A stretch of DNA of 64,000 bases from Alkalithermobacter paradoxus (lineage in GTDB: Bacteria; Bacillota; Clostridia; Peptostreptococcales; Peptostreptococcaceae). The notes under the pieces were generated by a model that had not been told where the DNA came from, made no database searches, and saw only the letters and a program-made list of their open reading frames with translations. Shown piece by piece: positions 18,321 through 25,780 of the stretch; within the stretch, counting starts at the first letter, position 1; each line of letters starts with the position of its first letter. The position numbers and the translations under genes were made by a program. The stretch is taken from assembly GCA_002029295.1 (NCBI GenBank), contig MZGW01000009.1:1-64000 (forward strand). The letters are read 5' to 3'.

Positions 18321-18366
18321 AAAATAAAATAAGGATATAAGGAATTCTTATCCTTATTTTATTTTT
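18321..18366 (+). terminator. Strong terminator between the small Cys ORF and hydC
   Basis: A 17-bp AT-rich stem (AAAATAAAATAAGGATA with its complement at 18349-18365) continues directly into a T-run. Only about 50 bases separate it from the hydC ribosome-binding site and no clear promoter is visible there, so it may work as an attenuator for the hydrogenase operon. Confidence 0.8.
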
Positions 18367-18426
18367 ATATATACATGTTAAAAAAATGACTTGCAGGGAT
18401 GAAAAAAAGGTGTGAGGAGGATTAGG

Positions 18427-18903
18427 ATGGCGAGAGACGTTTTTACGAAGGAAAATTTTGATAAGCTTGAAAAGGTTATCCTGGAAAACAAAGGGAAACA
18501 AGGGGCATTAATGCCAGTACTTACAGAAGCTCAAAGAATATTCGGATGTGTTTCTATGGAAGTTCAAAAGAAAATATCTGAAGGGCTTAATATACCATTA
18601 GCTGAAATTTATGGTGTTGCAACGTTCTATTCTCAATTTTCTTTAGAACCAAAAGGAGAGTACGTAATAGGAGTATGTCTTGGAACAGCTTGTTATGTTA
18701 AAGGTGCTCAAGAGATCATTGATAAAATAGCTAAGAAGATAGATGTTGAAATAGGAAAAACATCTGCAGATGGAAAGTTTACTTTAGTTGGAACAAGATG
18801 TATAGGTGCTTGCGGACTTGCTCCAGTATTAACTGTAAATGAAGATGTTTATGGAAAACTTGTAGTTTCTGATGTAGATGGAATAGTAGAAAAATATCTT
18901 TAA
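18427..18903 (+). CDS. hydC: NAD-linked [FeFe]-hydrogenase, gamma subunit (NuoE-like, HydC)
   Basis: This is the thioredoxin-like [2Fe-2S] subunit that relays electrons within trimeric, often ferredoxin/NAD-bifurcating hydrogenases. The 158-residue length suits NuoE/HydC. Cluster ligands are the C-x4-C of CLGTACY and the later C-x3-C of CIGACGLAP. An N-terminal helical bundle (LMPVLTEAQRIFGCVS) is typical. The start is the ATG at 18427, 6 bases after GAGGAGG; an in-frame GTG at 18412 overlaps that site and is rejected. It is first of three structural genes in one operon, with hydB 44 bases downstream. Confidence 0.95.
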   Translation: MARDVFTKENFDKLEKVILENKGKQGALMPVLTEAQRIFGCVSMEVQKKISEGLNIPLAEIYGVATFYSQFSLEPKGEYVIGVCLGTACYVKGAQEIIDKIAKKIDVEIGKTSADGKFTLVGTRCIGACGLAPVLTVNEDVYGKLVVSDVDGIVEKYL

Positions 18904-18947
18904 AAACTAGGAATAAATTTGGGAGAACCACGTAAGGAGGGTATACA

Positions 18948-20741
18948 ATGGCTTACAAAAATGAAGTATTAGTTTGTGGAGGTACAGGTTGTATTTCGTC
19001 AAGCTCTTTAAAGATACTTGATAAGATGGAAAACTTACTTGCTGAAAAAGGCATGAAAGATGATGTAAAACTTATAAAGACTGGATGTTTCGGACTTTGT
19101 GCAGCAGGTCCTATAGTTATAGTGTATCCAGAAGGAGCTTTCTACAGCCAAGTTCAACTTGAAGATGTAGAAAAAATAGTTGATGAGCATATCGTAGGTG
19201 GAAAAGTAGTTAAGGAATTATTATACAAAGAAGCTTTAACTGAAGATGGAGAAATGAAGCCGTTTGAAGAAGTTCCTTTCTACAAAAAGCAAGAGAGGGT
19301 TGCACTTAGAAACTGTGGTGCTATAGGTGCAGAGAGCATAGAAGATTATTTAGCTAGAGATGGATACAAAGCTTTAGAAAAAGTTCTAAAAGAAATGAGC
19401 CAAGAAGAAGTTATAGATGTAGTTAAAAGATCAGGACTTCGTGGTCGTGGTGGTGGAGGATTCCCAACAGGACTTAAGTGGGAGTTTACTTACAAAGCTC
19501 AAGACGACCAAAAATACGTTGCATGTAATGCTGACGAGGGAGACCCAGGTGCATTCATGGATAGATCTATCCTTGAGGGAGATCCACATGCTTTAGTTGA
19601 GGCTATGGCTATAGCTGGATATGCAGTAGGAGCTAACATGGGATACGTATACGTTAGAGCTGAGTATCCAACAGCTGTTGAAAGACTTCAAATAGCGATA
19701 GATACTGCTAGAGAAAAAGGAATATTAGGAAAAGATATATTTGGAACTGGATTCGAATTTGATATGGAAATAAGACTTGGTGCTGGAGCATTCGTTTGTG
19801 GAGAAGAAACAGCTCTAATAAACTCTATAGAAGGTAGAAGAGGAATGCCAAGACCAAGACCACCATTCCCAGCTGTTAAGGGTATATGGAACAAACCAAC
19901 ACTTCTTAACAACGTTGAAACTTATGCCAACATTCCAAGAATAATATTAAATGGACCAGAGTGGTTTGCTGCAATGGGAACTGAAAAATCTAAAGGAACT
20001 AAAGTATTTGCTTTAGGTGGAAAAGTAAACAATGTAGGTCTTGTTGAAATACCTATGGGAACTACTTTAAGAGAAATAATATTTGAAGTAGGTGGAGGAA
20101 TACCAAACGGTAAGAAATTCAAAGCAGTTCAAACAGGTGGACCATCTGGTGGATGCTTAACTGAAGAATACCTTGATACTCAAATAGACTACGATACATT
20201 AACAGCTCTTGGATCTATGATGGGTTCAGGTGGTATGGTAGTAATGGATGAAGACAACTGTATGGTTGATATAGCTAAGTTCTTCTTAGACTTCACTGTT
20301 GAGGAATCATGTGGTAAATGTCCACCATGTAGAATAGGTACTAAGAGAATGCTTGAAATACTTGATAGAATAACAGAAGGTCACGGAGAATTAGAAGACC
20401 TAAATAGACTTGAAAAGTTAGCAAACAGCATAAAATCAGCTGCACTTTGCGGACTAGGTCAAACTGCTCCAAACCCAGTATTATCAACTTTAAATCACTT
20501 TAGAGCAGAATACGAAGCACACGTAGTAGATAAAAAATGTCCATCAGGAGTATGTCAAGAATTACTACAATTCTCAATACTTGAAGATAAATGTAAGGGA
20601 TGTACTTTATGTGTTAAAGCTTGTCCAGTTAATGCTATAAGCGGAGAAAGAAAGGCATTACACAGCATAGATACTAATGCTTGCGTTAAGTGTGGAGCTT
20701 GTATAGAGAAATGTCCATTCAAGGCAATAATTAAAAAGTAA
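18948..20741 (+). CDS. hydB: NAD-linked [FeFe]-hydrogenase, beta subunit (NuoF-like, HydB)
   Basis: This flavoprotein subunit (597 residues) binds FMN and NAD(H). Domains in order: an N-terminal [2Fe-2S] thioredoxin-like domain (about 5-90, VCGGTGC and CFGLCAAGP); the NuoF FMN/NADH core (about 155-400, GLRGRGGGGFPTGLKWEF and NADEGDPGAFMDRS); an SLBB segment; the [4Fe-4S] motif ESCGKCPPCRIGT (about 449-461); and a C-terminal two-cluster ferredoxin (CKGCTLCVKACP and CVKCGACIEKCP). This is the layout of electron-bifurcating HydB in Thermotoga- and Acetobacterium-type enzymes. Codon use is noticeably more uniform than in neighbours, suggesting high expression. Confidence 0.96.
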   Translation: MAYKNEVLVCGGTGCISSSSLKILDKMENLLAEKGMKDDVKLIKTGCFGLCAAGPIVIVYPEGAFYSQVQLEDVEKIVDEHIVGGKVVKELLYKEALTEDGEMKPFEEVPFYKKQERVALRNCGAIGAESIEDYLARDGYKALEKVLKEMSQEEVIDVVKRSGLRGRGGGGFPTGLKWEFTYKAQDDQKYVACNADEGDPGAFMDRSILEGDPHALVEAMAIAGYAVGANMGYVYVRAEYPTAVERLQIAIDTAREKGILGKDIFGTGFEFDMEIRLGAGAFVCGEETALINSIEGRRGMPRPRPPFPAVKGIWNKPTLLNNVETYANIPRIILNGPEWFAAMGTEKSKGTKVFALGGKVNNVGLVEIPMGTTLREIIFEVGGGIPNGKKFKAVQTGGPSGGCLTEEYLDTQIDYDTLTALGSMMGSGGMVVMDEDNCMVDIAKFFLDFTVEESCGKCPPCRIGTKRMLEILDRITEGHGELEDLNRLEKLANSIKSAALCGLGQTAPNPVLSTLNHFRAEYEAHVVDKKCPSGVCQELLQFSILEDKCKGCTLCVKACPVNAISGERKALHSIDTNACVKCGACIEKCPFKAIIKK

Positions 20742-20758
20742 TAAGGAAAGAGGTGTAT

Positions 20759-22555
20759 ATGATGGAAAAAGTTAATTTAACCATAGATAATGTTAGCGTT
20801 TCTGTTCCTAAAAACTATACTATACTAGATGCAGCTAGAGAAATAGGAATAGATATACCTACTCTTTGCTACTTAAAAGAGACAAATGAGATTGGTGCTT
20901 GTAGAATGTGTTTAGTTGAAATAGAAGGAGCTAGAAATCTTCAAGCTTCTTGCGTTCACCCAGTTGGAGAAGGAATGGTAATAAAAACTAACACTAAGAA
21001 AGTAAGAGAAACAAGAAGAGACAACCTAGAGCTTATATTATCTAATCACAATAGAGATTGTTTAGCTTGCTTTAGAAACGGAAACTGTGAACTTCAAACT
21101 TTATCTGAAGACTTAAACGTAAGCAAAGTTGAGTTTGAGGGAACAAACCCAGTAAAACCTGTAGATGATAAATCACACTCTATAGTTAGAGATCCAAATA
21201 AATGCGTACTTTGCGGAAGATGTGTAGCTGTATGTCAAAAAACTCAAGGAATCAGCGTTTTAGATTTCACTAAGAGAGGATTTGAGACAGAAGTTGCTCC
21301 AGCTTTTGATAGAAGTATGGCAGATGCTCCATGTATATACTGTGGACAATGTATAACAGTATGTCCAGTTGCTGCACTTAGAGAAAAGAGCGATATAGAA
21401 AGAGTTTGGGATGCTTTAGAAGATCCTACTAAGCATGTAGTAGTTCAAACTGCTCCTGCTGTAAGAGCTGCTCTTGGTGAAGAGTTCGGAATGGAAATAG
21501 GAACAAGAGTTACAGGAAAAATGGTAACTGCTCTTAAGAGATTAGGATTCAAAAAAGTATTCGATACTAACTTTGCAGCTGACCTTACTATAATGGAAGA
21601 AGGAACGGAGCTTTTAGACAGAATACAAAACGGTGGAAAACTTCCAATGATAACTTCATGTTCTCCAGGATGGGTTAGATACTGTGAATTCTACTATCCA
21701 GAATTATTAGAGAACTTATCAACTTGTAAGTCACCTCAACAAATGATGGGAGCTGTGCTTAAGTCATACTACCCACAAATGAACAACTTAGATCCTAAGA
21801 GTGTATTTGTAGTTTCTGTAATGCCATGTACTTCTAAGAAAACAGAATCTGCTAGAGAAGAAATGCAAGCAGATGGAATTAGAGATGTAGATGCAGTATT
21901 AACTACAAGAGAACTTGCTAAGATGATAAAAGAAGCTAGAATAGAGTTTAATAAATTAGAGGATTCAACATTCGATGAGTTCTTCGGAGACTACACTGGT
22001 GCTGGAGTAATATTCGGAGCAACAGGTGGAGTTATGGAAGCTGCTATAAGAACTGTAGCTGACATATTAACAGGAGAAGACTTAGAAGAAATAAACTACA
22101 CTGCTGTAAGAGGAATTGACAACTTAAAAGAAGCTACTGTAAACCTTGGTGGAAAAGAAATAAAAGTAGCAGTAGTTCACGGAACTAAATCTGCTTCTGA
22201 ACTTCTTGAACTTGTTAAAGCAGGAAAAGCAGACTACCACTTCATAGAAGTTATGGGATGTTCTGGTGGATGTGTAACGGGTGGAGGACAACCGCAAGTT
22301 CCATCTAAAGTAAGAGATACAGTAGATTTAAGAGTAGAAAGAGCTAAAGCTTTATATGAAGAAGATGCTTTAATGACAGTTAGAAAATCTCATAAGAACG
22401 AATCAGTACAAAGATTATATGCTGAGTTCTTAGGAAAACCAAACGGACACAAATCTCATGAATTACTTCACACTCACTATACAAAGAGAGAAATATATCC
22501 ATTAGATAAAAAAGAAGAAAATAAAGTATTAGAAGCTGCAGTAACTGAAGCTTAA
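20759..22555 (+). CDS. hydA: [FeFe]-hydrogenase catalytic subunit (HydA)
   Basis: The 598-residue catalytic subunit reduces protons or oxidises H2 at the H-cluster. Domains: N-terminal [2Fe-2S] (TLCYLKETNEIGACRMC), a His-ligated [4Fe-4S] (HNRDCLACFRNGNC), two ferredoxin clusters (CVLCGRCVAVC and CIYCGQCITVCP), then the H domain. L1 reads TSCSPGW (Cys301, Ser302), L2 MPCTSKKTE (Cys357), L3 EVMGCSGGCVTGGGQP (Cys501, Cys505). Spacing to L2 and L3 matches the clostridial enzyme CpI, placing Ser302 where a cubane-ligand Cys normally sits. Start is ATG 20759 or 20762; AGAGGTG fits either. HydG, HydE and HydF needed for maturation are encoded just downstream. Confidence 0.96.
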   Translation: MMEKVNLTIDNVSVSVPKNYTILDAAREIGIDIPTLCYLKETNEIGACRMCLVEIEGARNLQASCVHPVGEGMVIKTNTKKVRETRRDNLELILSNHNRDCLACFRNGNCELQTLSEDLNVSKVEFEGTNPVKPVDDKSHSIVRDPNKCVLCGRCVAVCQKTQGISVLDFTKRGFETEVAPAFDRSMADAPCIYCGQCITVCPVAALREKSDIERVWDALEDPTKHVVVQTAPAVRAALGEEFGMEIGTRVTGKMVTALKRLGFKKVFDTNFAADLTIMEEGTELLDRIQNGGKLPMITSCSPGWVRYCEFYYPELLENLSTCKSPQQMMGAVLKSYYPQMNNLDPKSVFVVSVMPCTSKKTESAREEMQADGIRDVDAVLTTRELAKMIKEARIEFNKLEDSTFDEFFGDYTGAGVIFGATGGVMEAAIRTVADILTGEDLEEINYTAVRGIDNLKEATVNLGGKEIKVAVVHGTKSASELLELVKAGKADYHFIEVMGCSGGCVTGGGQPQVPSKVRDTVDLRVERAKALYEEDALMTVRKSHKNESVQRLYAEFLGKPNGHKSHELLHTHYTKREIYPLDKKEENKVLEAAVTEA

Positions 22556-22562
22556 TAATTAG

Positions 22563-22588
22563 AAAAGGGCAAGGCTTCTTGCCCTTTT
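22563..22588 (+). terminator. Terminator hairpin after hydA
   Basis: The stem AAAAGGGCAAG/CTTGCCCTTTT has a GCTT loop. Its final T-run is also the first part of the long inverted repeat that follows, so the two structures cannot both form fully. Confidence 0.85.
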
Positions 22589-22640
22589 CATTACATATAT
22601 TTATTCCAAAAGATTTTGGAATAAATATATGTAATGAAAA
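22585..22640. repeat. Perfect 27-bp inverted repeat (2-base centre)
   Basis: Bases 22585-22611 and 22614-22640 are exact reverse complements across a central GA. The arms are AT-rich, beginning TTTTCATTACATATATTTAT and ending near the centre in ATTCCAAAA. As RNA this would be a very long hairpin. It competes with the hydA terminator for bases 22585-22588. Confidence 0.9.
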
Positions 22641-22682
22641 ATAATATTAATTAAATCTAACTGATGGATTGTATTCATTAGG

Positions 22683-22791
22683 AGGATAATAAAAATTCTG
22701 ATTGCAAGGATATTATTCTGAGCAAAAGGTGAGAGGGTGATATTGTAAAATTTATAAACTTTCCTACCTTTAGGAAAGTTTTTTGTTTTTT
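22683..22791 (+). promoter_or_regulatory. Structured leader with intrinsic terminator before the hydrogenase maturation operon
   Basis: A hairpin pairs AGGATAATA (22683-22691) with TATTATTCT (22711-22719), hiding an AGGAGG-like sequence that has no ORF after it. It is followed by a strong terminator: stem AAACTTTCCTA/TAGGAAAGTTT with a CCTT loop and a T-run (22756-22791). The next gene's ATG is only 27 bases later with no room for a promoter, so transcription seems to have to read through. No known riboswitch class was recognised. Confidence 0.6.
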
Positions 22792-22817
22792 GACTTTACT
22801 TTGGGAAGGTGAAAATC

Positions 22818-23063
22818 ATGAACAAAAGAATTGGAGTAGTAGCTATAATAGTTGAAAATAAGGAAAGTGTAGAGAAAGTAAATAAATTATTAAGCGAGTT
22901 TGCTGATAGTATAGTTGGAAGAATGGGTATACCTTATAAAGAAAAAGACGTAAGCGTAATATCTATAATAGTTGATGGAACTAATGATGAGATAGGAGCA
23001 TTAACAGGAAGATTAGGAAGATTAGATGGGGTTAGTGTTAAAAGTGCTTTGACTCAAAAATAA
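22818..23063 (+). CDS. TM1266-family iron-only hydrogenase system putative regulator
   Basis: This 81-residue ACT-like protein resembles the NikR C-terminal fold and belongs to the small family found beside [FeFe]-hydrogenase maturation genes (TIGR03959-type). Visible features are the first strand RIGVVAIIVENKE, the middle GRMGIPYKEKDVSVISIIV and the C-terminal GRLGRLDGVSVKSALT, spanning the whole protein. It lacks a DNA-binding domain. The start is the ATG at 22818, after GAAGGTG; an in-frame GTG at 22809 is part of that site. It is first of four genes and hydG follows after 11 bases. Confidence 0.88.
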   Translation: MNKRIGVVAIIVENKESVEKVNKLLSEFADSIVGRMGIPYKEKDVSVISIIVDGTNDEIGALTGRLGRLDGVSVKSALTQK

Positions 23064-23074
23064 GGAGGGTTAAC

Positions 23075-24448
23075 ATGAATACACATGAAATAATAAATGA
23101 AATTGATATAAATGAAATCCTTGAGGAATCTAAAAATTTCTCTAAAGAAGAAATACTTGAAATAATAGAAAAATCTAAAGATTGCTATGGAATAGAGATA
23201 CTAGAAGCAGCTAAACTTCTTCAAGTTGAAGATGATGAAATACTAGAGAAGATGTTTGAAGCTGCTAGGTATATAAAGGAAAAAATATATGGAAGTAGGA
23301 TAGTAGTATTTGCACCACTTTATACTTCAAATGAATGTACTAATAACTGTCTTTATTGTGGATTTAGAGTGACTAACAAAGATCTTCATAGAAAAACTCT
23401 TTCAACTAATGAAGTTATAAATGAGGCAAGAACAATAGCAAGTCAGGGACATAAAAGAGTTCTATTAGTTTGTGGAGAGGATAGAAAAACTACTAATATA
23501 GATCATATTGTAGAAAGTGTGAAATCTATATATGAAAATGCTGATATAAGAAGAATAAATGTAAATGCTGCACCTATGAGTGTTGAAGAATTTAAAAAGT
23601 TAAAAGAAGCAAAGATTGGAACATACCAAATATTCCAAGAAACATATCATAGAGAAACATATAAGAAAATGCACGTAAGCGGATCTAAAGCAGATTATGA
23701 TTATAGATTAACTGCAATAGACAGAGCTTATGAAGCTGGAATAGATGATGTTGGTATAGGAGTATTACTTGGACTTTATGATTATAAATTCGATGTTATA
23801 GCAACACTTATTCACTCAGATTACTTAGATGAAAAATACAATGTTGGACCACATACTATATCTATACCAAGACTTAGACCAGCTTTTGGATCTGGACTTG
23901 ATAAAGTTCCGTATCCTCTTTCTGATAAGGATCTCAAAAAAGTTGTAGCAGTTTATAGAATGGCTGTTCCATACACTGGAATAATTCTTTCGACTAGAGA
24001 AAGTAAAGAGCTTAGAGATGAACTTATAAATCTTGGTGTATCTCAAATGTCTGCAGGGTCTAAGACTAATCCAGGAGGATATGAAGAAGACGATAAGCAA
24101 GCTGATCAATTTGTTACAAGTGATGAAAGAGGACTTGATGAAATGCTTAAAGTTATATGCGAGCAAGGACATCTTCCAAGCTTTTGTACAGCTTGTTATA
24201 GAGCTAAAAGAACAGGGGAAGCCTTCATGGAACTTGCAAAACACTCACATATTCATGAGTTTTGTCAACCTAACTCAATACTCACATTCAAAGAAAATCT
24301 AGTTAATAATGCATCGGAAGAAACAAAGAAAATAGGAGAAAAGATGCTACAAGTAGAACTTGAAAAAATAGATGATGAGAAACTAAAAGAAGAAACTAAA
24401 AGAAGACTTAAAAGAATAGAGCAGGGAGAAAAAGACTTATACTTCTAG
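23075..24448 (+). CDS. hydG: [FeFe]-hydrogenase H-cluster maturase HydG (radical SAM tyrosine lyase)
   Basis: HydG cleaves tyrosine to supply the CO and CN ligands of the H-cluster as an iron-cysteine synthon. The 457-residue protein has the radical-SAM motif CTNNCLYC with Cys88, Cys92 and Cys95. The C-terminal region carries the second-cluster segment CTACYRAKRTG, characteristic of HydG and absent in the related tyrosine lyase ThiH. A ribosome-binding site AAGGAGG precedes the ATG. It is co-transcribed with hydE and hydF. Confidence 0.97.
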   Translation: MNTHEIINEIDINEILEESKNFSKEEILEIIEKSKDCYGIEILEAAKLLQVEDDEILEKMFEAARYIKEKIYGSRIVVFAPLYTSNECTNNCLYCGFRVTNKDLHRKTLSTNEVINEARTIASQGHKRVLLVCGEDRKTTNIDHIVESVKSIYENADIRRINVNAAPMSVEEFKKLKEAKIGTYQIFQETYHRETYKKMHVSGSKADYDYRLTAIDRAYEAGIDDVGIGVLLGLYDYKFDVIATLIHSDYLDEKYNVGPHTISIPRLRPAFGSGLDKVPYPLSDKDLKKVVAVYRMAVPYTGIILSTRESKELRDELINLGVSQMSAGSKTNPGGYEEDDKQADQFVTSDERGLDEMLKVICEQGHLPSFCTACYRAKRTGEAFMELAKHSHIHEFCQPNSILTFKENLVNNASEETKKIGEKMLQVELEKIDDEKLKEETKRRLKRIEQGEKDLYF

Positions 24449-24457
24449 GAGGATTCT

Positions 24458-25780
24458 ATGAACGAAATAAAACACCACCTGATAATGACAGGCTCAACAA
24501 GCCATATGTTAAGAGGAGATAAAGTGCTAAAGGATAAGGGCATTGAAACTGCCCTTGTTCCGGCTCCTGCTGAGTATGGATCTGTTTGTGCTATAGCTAT
24601 AAGAGTAAGAAAAGAAGATAGCGATATAAGTGAAAAATATTTAAGAGAAAATGATATAGTAATATCTGGGATATATGAAGAAAAGCCTCAAAGGCTAACG
24701 GGACTAATAGAAAAAATAAGAAACTCTGTTATAAGAGAAGAATTTCTAAGTATACTTAAGAAAGTCGAGGAAGGATTAGAACTTAGCTTTGAAGATATAG
24801 TAATCTTACTTAAGGCTGAGGGTACTGCTGAAAAAGAAGCTCTATTTAAGGCAGCTGATGAAATGAGAAAAGAAATACTTGGAGATGTAGTTGATATAAG
24901 AGGAGCTATAGAGTTTTCTAATTACTGTAGAAAAGACTGCAAATACTGTGGAGTTAGAAAAGGACTAACTACTCTTGAAAGATACAGAATGGATGAAGAG
25001 GAAATAATGGAAATAGTTCATGAGCTTCACTCCTTAGGTCTTAAAACTGTTATACTTCAATCAGGAGAAGATCCATTTTGGACTAAAGAAAAAATAGGAA
25101 ATTTAATAACTAGGATAAAGAAAGAAACAGGAATGAGAATAACTTTAAGCTTAGGGGAAAGGCCAAGGGAAGAATTTGAATACTTCAAAGAACTTGGAGC
25201 AGATAACTATCTTCTAAAAATAGAAACCACTAATAAAGATATATTCGAATATGTTCATCCAGATGATGACTATGACCACAGAATAGAGTGCTCAAAGTGG
25301 ATAAGAGAGCTTGGATATATAAATGGATCAGGATGTATTATAGGTCTTCCAGGTCAAAGAGAAGAAGATATAGCTAAAGATATATTATTCTTTAAGGATA
25401 TGGGAATAAATATGATTGGTATAGGACCGTTCATACCTGCAAAAGGAACTCCGCTTGAAAAGTATCCTCATGGAAGTGTTGAAATGACACTTAAAGCTGT
25501 TGCTGTTACTAGACTTGTATGTAAGAGGGTATATTTACCTGCAACTACAGCTTTAGCATCTATTGACCCTGATGGACAAACAAAGGCTTTAAAAGCAGGA
25601 GCAAACACTATAATGCTTATAAATACTCCAAGTAAATATAGATATAACTATCAAATATATTCGGGTAAAAATATGATAGATCTTAAAAGTGCCTATAAAG
25701 CTATAAAAGGAGCTAATAGACAGTTCCCACCGTATTTAAAATTTGATATGGAGGTGTTTAGTGATGAACCAAACGCCTAG
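24458..25780 (+). CDS. hydE: HydE radical SAM maturase with an N-terminal DUF3343-like domain
   Basis: HydE processes the HydG product on the way to the [2Fe] subcluster. The 440-residue protein is ~90 residues longer than typical HydE. From about residue 92 on it is standard: radical-SAM CRKDCKYC (Cys157, Cys161, Cys164), LQSGEDPFWT and IIGLPGQ. Residues ~4-75 (HHLIMTGSTSHMLRGDKVL, then ALVPAPAEYGSVCAIAIRV) look like DUF3343, a small putative Se/S-carrier family, with Cys44 at the place of the conserved cysteine. There is no frameshift or internal ribosome-binding site, so it is a genuine fusion. The hydF start overlaps its last 17 bases. Confidence 0.93.
   Translation: MNEIKHHLIMTGSTSHMLRGDKVLKDKGIETALVPAPAEYGSVCAIAIRVRKEDSDISEKYLRENDIVISGIYEEKPQRLTGLIEKIRNSVIREEFLSILKKVEEGLELSFEDIVILLKAEGTAEKEALFKAADEMRKEILGDVVDIRGAIEFSNYCRKDCKYCGVRKGLTTLERYRMDEEEIMEIVHELHSLGLKTVILQSGEDPFWTKEKIGNLITRIKKETGMRITLSLGERPREEFEYFKELGADNYLLKIETTNKDIFEYVHPDDDYDHRIECSKWIRELGYINGSGCIIGLPGQREEDIAKDILFFKDMGINMIGIGPFIPAKGTPLEKYPHGSVEMTLKAVAVTRLVCKRVYLPATTALASIDPDGQTKALKAGANTIMLINTPSKYRYNYQIYSGKNMIDLKSAYKAIKGANRQFPPYLKFDMEVFSDEPNA

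Noticed and set aside
18412..18426. GTG start for hydC five codons upstream
   Set aside because: The GTG overlaps the ribosome-binding site that serves the ATG at 18427.
22641..22755. Short ORF after AGGAGG in the hydrogenase-maturation leader
   Set aside because: All three frames stop within a few codons and no ATG/GTG/TTG is suitably placed.
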